Shown piece by piece: positions 56,503 to 64,000 of a stretch of DNA of 64,000 nucleotides; the first letter of the stretch is position 1; each line of letters opens with the position of its first letter. Source of the stretch: Pneumocystis sp. 'macacae' (Eukaryota > Ascomycota > Pneumocystomycetes > Pneumocystales > Pneumocystaceae). The translations under genes and the position numbers were made by a program. Below the pieces are notes generated by a model, which ran no database searches, had not been told where the DNA came from, and saw only the letters and a program-made list of their open reading frames with translations. The DNA lies in the NCBI GenBank assembly GCA_018127085.1, contig CM030730.1, positions 27,501 through 91,500 on the forward strand. The letters run 5' to 3'.

Positions 56503-58761
56503 TTCTAAAAACCAAAATAAATAAAAATCCTAATTGCAATAAAAATACAAAACATTTTACGTTTAAAAAATAAAAAAAAACCTTTTATAAATTATATAAA
56601 ATAAAACAAACCCGTTTTCTATTCAAATAAACTAAAATTATAAAAAAAATAACAAGCCTTCTATTAACGACCAATATTATGAAAAAAAATTAAATAAATT
56701 TTTAACAAAAACTATTACAATAAATAATGAAAAAATGTCGTTTATAATCAAATATTCAAATTATGAAAAATACAAAAAAAAAATAAAACATAAACATCAA
56801 AACTATTTTCTAAAATATTTAATAAAAACAATACTAATAAAAAAGTATCGAATTTTTTTTAAAAATCTAATTTTAAAATTAATTTTTATATTTTTTTTAA
56901 AAAACATAAAATCATAGACATTAAAATATCAATAAAAAATTTAAAAACATTAAAAAATTATTTCGTTTTTCGTTTTTTTAAAAAAAAACTATTAATAAAA
57001 TTTTAAAACGTTTATCCAATAAATTTATACAAAATAACGATTAGTTTATTAAGAATTCTAATCTTATTATCAAAACTATAAATATCTGTTTATAAAATAT
57101 ATTATAAAAATATATTTGCCTATTCCTCTATTACTATCTTTAAAATACTAATTTCTTTTTACTATCAAATCCCAAAGAAATCAAAATAATAAATAAATAA
57201 AAAATAACAAATTAATTTTATAAACTTATTTAAAAAGAATAATATTTTTTGTTTTAATTTTATATATCTCTTATTCAATTAACTATATTACTACTAGTTA
57301 TTTTTAACTGGAATAAAAAAATATTTAATAAATTAAAGCAACTTTATTATTCTATTAGTTAATAATATAATTTTTTTTAGATTCAAGAAATCTTATGAAC
57401 TATAAAATAGTACTAAATAACATTATATGAATTTTTATGTATTTTTTCAATAAATAATTTTTTTTTCACTAAAAACTTTTTAATTTTATCTAAAAAATTT
57501 ATATAAAACAAAAATAATAAAAACAAACTCTATTTGAATATTTTAGCATATAGTAATGAAATATTTTTATTATTCTAGATTCGAACTTTAAAAATTATAA
57601 TATAATATTTCTTTAAAAAATATTTAATAAATCTAAATAAAACCTTTTTACAATAAATTAGGAAGATTATATAAAACATGAATATATAATTTTTAAAAAT
57701 TTAAATATATAATTACAAAAATCAAGAAGTTACATAATATTCATCAAAACTACTCAAAATTATATATATATAGCTTATAAAAATAAGAACCACATTATTC
57801 TTAAAATTCATTTCAATTGTATAATATAGATTTTTAAATATTAACCTGATGATTATAATAAACAGCACAAATAGTTCCAAATAATAAAAATAGTTTAATA
57901 AATATCATAAAAATATAATCTTGTTTCTTAAAAAATTTATATCATAATCTTTAAAAATAATTTTTACTTATATTATTAGATGGAAAGTCAATTTTACCTT
58001 AGTTAATATAATTAATAAAGAATAGTAAAAAAGGATTCCTTATTAAATCACTAAGGCGTATCATCTTTTTAACATTATTCAATATCAAATATTAAAATTT
58101 AAACAAAATGTATAAATTGTTTAAAATACATTATTTTAAAACAAAATCAACTAAATATTTAAAAAATAATCTATCTCTCTTTTCTAACTCTAACGGTATA
58201 AAAACATTAAATTATTTTTGATTAATATTATTCAATCATTACTCAAAATATCTAATAAATCATTCACTAAAACACTAAATTCTAATACTTATCCAGACGA
58301 AACTTTTAATTATAACATAATATTTATTAAAATTAATTTTAAAAGTAATTCAAATAACTCAAATTACAGTTATGATAAATAAATCTATAAGTATTAATAT
58401 ATTAATTTGAAAAATTTATTTATAAAAAACTAAAAAAAACTTTAACAAAAAATATTACAAAACTTCCAAACATTTATTAACTACAAAATATTTTATATAT
58501 TTATCAAAAATTATTAGAAAATAATCTTCAAAAAACCAATCATTTGATCTATATTATATTTCTAAACCTATAAAAAATTAAATTTGTAATACTAAATATT
58601 AATAAATTTTAATAAAATAATTTTAAAAATTCCCTATATTTTCAATTCCTTTTTATATTCATTTATATATTCATAATTTACTTATATATTCATAATTTAT
58701 ATATTTAAAATCCTATATCATTATCATCTACGACCTTTTTTTAAACCAATAGACGGACTTA
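56503..58761. other. 2.26-kb AT-only intergenic desert
   Basis: The longest gene-free stretch of the window, between the divergent MLH1 and TAP42 starts. It is almost entirely A/T with A/C-leaning plus strand and very few G residues. The only open frame (56735-56917) encodes mainly Lys, Ile, Phe and Asn and looks like chance. No tandem array, tRNA or snRNA recognised. Confidence 0.65.
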
Positions 58762-60053
58762 ATGGATATAGAAAATCAACCAGAAGAAAATAAATCTTTA
58801 CGTGAACTTTTTGATTCAGCAGAAAATTTTCGTAAAAAAATAGAAGAAGGATCATCAGTTATTACTTTTTTTCTTTTGAATTAAACTTTACAAACAATTT
58901 AATAGGAATTATTAACGGACTGTATTTCTTTATATGAAAAATGCCATTATCTTACAAGAAAGTTATCTCTTTTTAGCAAAAATGAAGAAATTGACGACAT
59001 AAATACATCAGAAATAAAGTAGGTTATATATATAATTGACTTTTTTACCAATCTAAACATTTAGATTTCTTTTAATAGATTATTATATAGCAGAACTTTT
59101 AGACAGAAATGTGACATCTAATAGATCATCAACTATAATTAAATCGAAGGTGATTTATCAGAATCACTTCTTCAAAGCTTATTTTTTTGTAGAATCTATT
59201 TATTTCATTCTTAACATTATGTGATAATTATGCATTGCTAACTAACTCTGACAAAGCATTATTTGACCACCTTAATTCTATTGGAAAGAACAATGAAAAT
59301 TGTACAATCAAAGAATCCAATATTTCAAGAAGAGAAGGAAAAATACAAAGATACAAAAAAGAAAAAGAACTGAACAAAAATATATCAGTTTTTCTAAAAA
59401 ATCCATCAAAAGATGATAATAACTTGCGAAAACATTTCCTTGAACTTATTCAACTAGCTATCTTCAAATCTCTGCAAAGTATAGAGCAATTAGATCTAGA
59501 ATTAAAAATGATAGAAATCTCAAAAACAAAAGAACAAAGCACAAATAATAACCATTGTGAAATCCAATCAAAAAAAGAAATACATTCAACATTAAAAATA
59601 AAAAATAATTTATCAAAAAATGGGGCTCTTTTAGACAAAAATGGAAAAGTTTTAGTCCTACCGAATGATACCATTTTCTAATAATGATACATAGCCATTA
59701 CGTCCTTTTACCATTGTAGGCAGAAGAGAACAATTAACGAAAAGTGTTTTTGGACCAGACCATAGTTTACCTACGATGTCTATTGATGAATATTTAGAAG
59801 AAGAAGCAAAAAGAGGAAACATCCTTTCTAATAAACTGTAACCATCATATGTTTATTTCTATTTCTAATGTTTAATAGAATACCACAGAATAAAAAAGAA
59901 ATTAATCAAGATGACATGGATGAGATGGATAAAGAGACATATAGGTCAAGAGAATGGGATGAATTTAAAGAAGCAAATCCTCGAGGTATTTTCTTATTTT
60001 TTTAATAATTTTGTAATTTATTATTAGGATGGGGAAACAGAACAAACAGGTAA
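58762..60053 (+). CDS. TAP42: PP2A-associated TOR pathway protein TAP42 (IGBP1/alpha4)
   Basis: Binds PP2A-type catalytic subunits downstream of TORC1. The spliced protein is about 343 aa. Introns at 58858-58905, 59019-59064, 59150-59192, 59655-59694, 59838-59878 and 59986-60027. The helical N-terminal domain shows SLRELFDSAE, LYEKCHYLTRKLSLFS and FLLIDYYIAELLDRN. The charged middle has RREGKIQRYKKEKEL. The C terminus has PLRPFTIVGRREQLTKSVFG, SIDEYLEEEAKRG and REWDEFKEANPRGWGN. These are the conserved TAP42 blocks in order. The intron at 59655 starts GTCCTA, a donor seen also in PRP22. The 59150 donor is GTGATT. Confidence 0.94.
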
Positions 60054-60330
60054 AAATAAACTTAGAATAATAAAAAAATTAAATTTAGACAAAGGGGATA
60101 ACATGTAATCTAACTATTATATGTTAAATATTAACAAAACTAAATTATTATAAAAAATATAAAAAAAAATTGAAATAAATATAGAACATGCAAATTAATA
60201 TAAATCGTCTTAAACAGGATTATATTCTTTAACTTATTCTTCAAATTTTTTTCATGTAAAATGATAATATTTATTTTTAAAAATAAAAACTTATTTTTAA
60301 ACGATAAATTCTTCACTAAAAAGCGTTATA

Positions 60331-61717
<1,387 letters not shown>

Positions 61718-62025
61718 AGGTCGTAAAACAGTAAATATTAGATACCAAAAATATAGATATTAAAACTAGAAACCTTTTTTCTACAATTTTAAATATATAT
61801 ATCATGAAAAAAAACTAATGTTCATCACTTTATTCATGCAAATATCCAAACAAAAAATAACGTAAATCATAAAAACTTTAAATAATTCAGCAACAGAAAA
61901 CTACCATTTTACTTTATATCAATTATAACATTCAGAAAATGCAGCTTATAGTTTTATAGGCATTTCGAAAATTCTTATCATTATTCTCTACATATATACA
62001 GTTTTTACTCCACAGATCAGCTAAA
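61718..62025. other. AT-rich convergent intergenic
   Basis: About 0.3 kb between RIO2 and RMP1 stops. Low complexity A/T; 3' UTRs of both genes. Confidence 0.5.
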
Positions 62026-62466
62026 TCAACTTTCAAAAATACATACATTAATTACTTCACCTAAATCTTCGAAATTTGTCTCTTGAATATTTTCCTGAAA
62101 TATCCCATCTTCCAAAAGTATGTTTCTGATACTTGCTACAAGTGTAACCAATACAAGTCCTAATTTAGGAAATTGACCTTGAGCTATAATACTTGAAAAA
62201 TACCTTTATTATTAGAAATTTTAATTATTTCAAAGGAGTACACACAAATAAGCCTTAGGTATAAGTATAAGTATCTTTTCCTGTTGCTTCTTATGAAGAT
62301 GTGATGGTAATAAAAAATATAACCGAAGTTTTTGTCGTAACATAGCAAGATATTTCCACCAAACTTGTCTATGATGTTGATTTTTGTTTCGATAAAAAAT
62401 GCAACAAATAACTTCGTAATTATACCAAAGAGCACTTAACTCATATCTATCTGGTTTTTTTAACAT
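62026..62466 (-). CDS. RMP1: RNase MRP protein subunit RMP1
   Basis: Protein specific to RNase MRP (not RNase P), acting in rRNA and mRNA processing. The spliced protein is about 132 aa, with one intron at 62204-62245 (donor GTGTGT). The family hallmark is the block FYRNKNQHHRQVWWKYLAMLR near residues 25-45, equivalent to HRNKNQHR-x-WWK-x4-LRR in yeast Rmp1. It is preceded by LSALWYNYE. The second exon reads YFSSIIAQGQFPKLGLVLV, then LVASIRNILL, which fits the second conserved helix. The exact C terminus after FEDLGEVIN could shift if a further intron begins there. Confidence 0.8.
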
Positions 62467-62937
62467 TTCTATAATTATATTTTATAATTTAAAATGTTTT
62501 ATCAAAATAACCCCAACCCTATATCAACCCTAAAAGAAAAAACACTAGATGTTCATCTAAAAATATCAACGTAATATTTTAAAATGAAAACATATTTGTT
62601 TGGTATACATTGATAATTCAAAATCATTTCAAGAGTCTTAATTATAAAAATATATAATAAGAAAGCAACATTTAACAAAAACACATAAAAACATCTTACA
62701 AACAAATAATAAATTTACATAATTTAAATATAAAAAGAAAATATAAGTACTATTGCTTTAATCCTAGAGCAATTTCATATTCTAAAATGGTCATAACAAT
62801 TATAACAATATTTACATTTTTCAAAATAAAATATCTTCATGATTTACACATGAATTCTTGAAAAAATAAAAAGAAATTGTACAAAAAAACAACTATTATT
62901 TACCGACCACATATTTATAAGTAATAATTTCTTCATG
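62467..62937. other. AT-rich intergenic
   Basis: About 0.47 kb between two minus-strand genes; RMP1 promoter and SNARE 3' UTR expected. No other feature seen. Confidence 0.5.
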
Positions 62938-63796
62938 TTATTTACAACTCTGCCATGCTAATAAAATATAAGCAAAAAAGATTATTAATTTCGTTACCTG
63001 GAAATCCACAGCATAACCCAATCAATAAGTATAATAGAAACAAAGCAACAAAAGAGAAAATGATAGTCATTTTTACCGATTCCCACCATATACGCCGCCT
63101 GGAAATTAGATTTATCAAAATAAGTATACAAAAAAAATAAAACCTTAAATAAGAAGACCTTTTAGAAAAAGAAAACGCTGTATCATTCATATTTTGTGTT
63201 CTATCCAACAACAATTCAATGCGTTCTCCACGCTCAAGAACTTTCTCAATATTTTCAGCCACGGCTATACTACAATCAGAATACAAGATTTCATTTAAAA
63301 AGAGAACACCTGCTCTAACTTGCTCCATCTCTTTCTGAACAACACGTGTCATATCCGTCATTAGTATATCATCATCACGGTTCATAATAGATATTTTTTC
63401 ACCAATTTCTCGACTAAAACTTGTAAAACTTGACACAGGAAGCTCAACCATATCATGTAAAGAAAAATATTTAGAAAAATCATGCTTAATTTCATACAAT
63501 AACGCAAAAGGAACTCTTCGTTCAATTTGATCGGATGTGATACATAAATACGTCAAACCACCCACTGGTACCATTGGTGTATAGATATAATGAATCATGT
63601 ACGCTTTGTAAATATATGTAAGCTTCGTTTCCTTATTTAACACAACCTTCTCGAGTATCAAAGAAACAAGATCATTCATGTCTGTTCCTGACATATATAT
63701 CAGCAAAAAACAGAAAAAAAACAGAAATATACCATCGATACTATATTCAGAAAGAATATCTTGTCCTCGTGCAACTCCCACATAGAAAATCGACAT
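62938..63796 (-). CDS. VAMP7-like longin R-SNARE
   Basis: Vacuolar/late-endosomal fusion SNARE. The spliced protein is about 242 aa. Introns at 63689-63733, 63099-63143 and 62958-62997. The longin domain opens with MSIFYVGVARGQDILSEY and contains YLCITSDQIERR and LLYEIKHDF. The SNARE motif carries the zero-layer Arg in EKVLERGERIELLLDRT. It is followed by RRRIWWESVKM and one transmembrane helix (IIFSFVALFLLYLLIGLCCG). Start taken at 63796 because longin proteins begin at the first strand; an ATG 36 bp upstream would add 12 residues. The first two introns are 45 nt and stop-free; the third, if retained, swaps the last residues. Yeast Nyv1 is the functional analogue. Confidence 0.88.
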
Positions 63797-63938
63797 CTCC
63801 AACCAGTAGAGTAGTCGAAGCGTAAAGTTCAAAATCCTGATGTCAAATAGTGAGCGAAGGAATTATCGTTGTCTAGGCAACTTAACCATTAAACACACAA
63901 ATTATCTAACTTTCTAAATTTCAGTTTTACAGTCAAGA

Positions 63939-64000
63939 ATGGACTCTACGGTAAAATTTCCACAAACAAAAGCATGCATTTTCGACATGGATGGAAAGAC
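63939..64000 (+). CDS. HAD-superfamily hydrolase, 5' end only
   Basis: The first 20 codons, cut by the window edge. After an ATG at 63939 the frame reads VKFPQTKACIFDMDG. This is the HAD motif I (DxD with the nucleophile Asp) preceded by a hydrophobic strand, as in the beta-phosphoglucomutase/DOG/GS1-like phosphatases. The residue after DMDG is Lys rather than the usual Thr, Leu or Val, which may mark an exon edge just beyond the window. Divergent from the VAMP7-like gene with about 142 bp between starts. No substrate can be assigned. Confidence 0.6.
   Translation, partial: MDSTVKFPQTKACIFDMDGK

Noticed and set aside
56735..56917. 60-codon open frame in the MLH1/TAP42 spacer
   Set aside because: Encodes only Lys, Ile, Phe, Asn and Tyr-type low complexity in an A/T desert, with no homology signal or splice context; consistent with chance.
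63797..63832. 12-residue N-terminal extension of the VAMP7-like SNARE
   Set aside because: Longin domains start at the first beta strand; the extension is not needed and a second ATG lies at the expected place, though it cannot be excluded.

Overview
The window looks like a nuclear fragment of an AT-rich, extremely intron-dense ascomycete of the Taphrinomycotina, most likely a Pneumocystis species. That assignment is inference. It rests on the gene set: fungus-typical genes (KEI1, TAO3/MOR2, RMP1, an ENV9-like SDR) sit beside genes absent from budding yeast (METTL4-type methyltransferase, TCAB1/WRAP53 homologue, longin VAMP7, MSSP-type RRM protein). It also rests on introns of about 37-70 nt interrupting nearly every gene. 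I reconstructed 24 intron-containing genes and one intronless gene exon by exon, with roughly 137 introns in all. Every reconstructed CDS has a length divisible by three. A 26th gene runs off the right edge. I saw no mobile elements, tRNA, rRNA or CRISPR.

Layout. 0.4-10 kb: RPN1 (+), an RBMS/MSSP-like two-RRM protein (-), NADPH-cytochrome P450 reductase (-). 10-21 kb: giant TAO3/MOR2/Furry scaffold (+), TCAB1/SWT21 WD protein (+), METTL4-like N6-adenine methyltransferase (-). 22-33 kb: a putative eIF4E-binding protein (-), URB1 (-), proteasome chaperone UMP1 (-), ENV9-like SDR (-). 32.7-45.8 kb: splicing helicase PRP22 (+), splicing factor CEF1/CDC5 (+), ribosome-assembly genes ESF2 (+), NMD3 (-) and NOP53 (-), and a small RIB2-type deaminase (+). 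46-56.5 kb: mitochondrial RNA polymerase RPO41 (+), KEI1 (-), a tiny LAMTOR5/Ragulator-like gene (-), Rab6 homologue RYH1/YPT6 (+), MLH1 (-). 58.7-64 kb: TAP42 (+), RIO2 (+), RNase MRP subunit RMP1 (-), VAMP7-like R-SNARE (-), start of a HAD-like hydrolase (+).

Functional themes. Ribosome production is over-represented (URB1, ESF2, NMD3, NOP53, RIO2, RMP1). Splicing and RNA modification (PRP22, CEF1, METTL4-like, TCAB1), proteasome (RPN1, UMP1), TOR signalling (TAP42, LAMTOR5-like) and membrane traffic or lipids (RYH1, VAMP7, KEI1, NCP1) are also present. These are housekeeping genes placed side by side; I see no operon-like system and no obvious new defence or secretion system. The unusual signals are structural: frame-neutral stopless introns, a 33-nt candidate microexon, odd splice donors, very short intergenic distances alternating with kilobase AT-only spacers, and a change in strand base skew near 18-21 kb.
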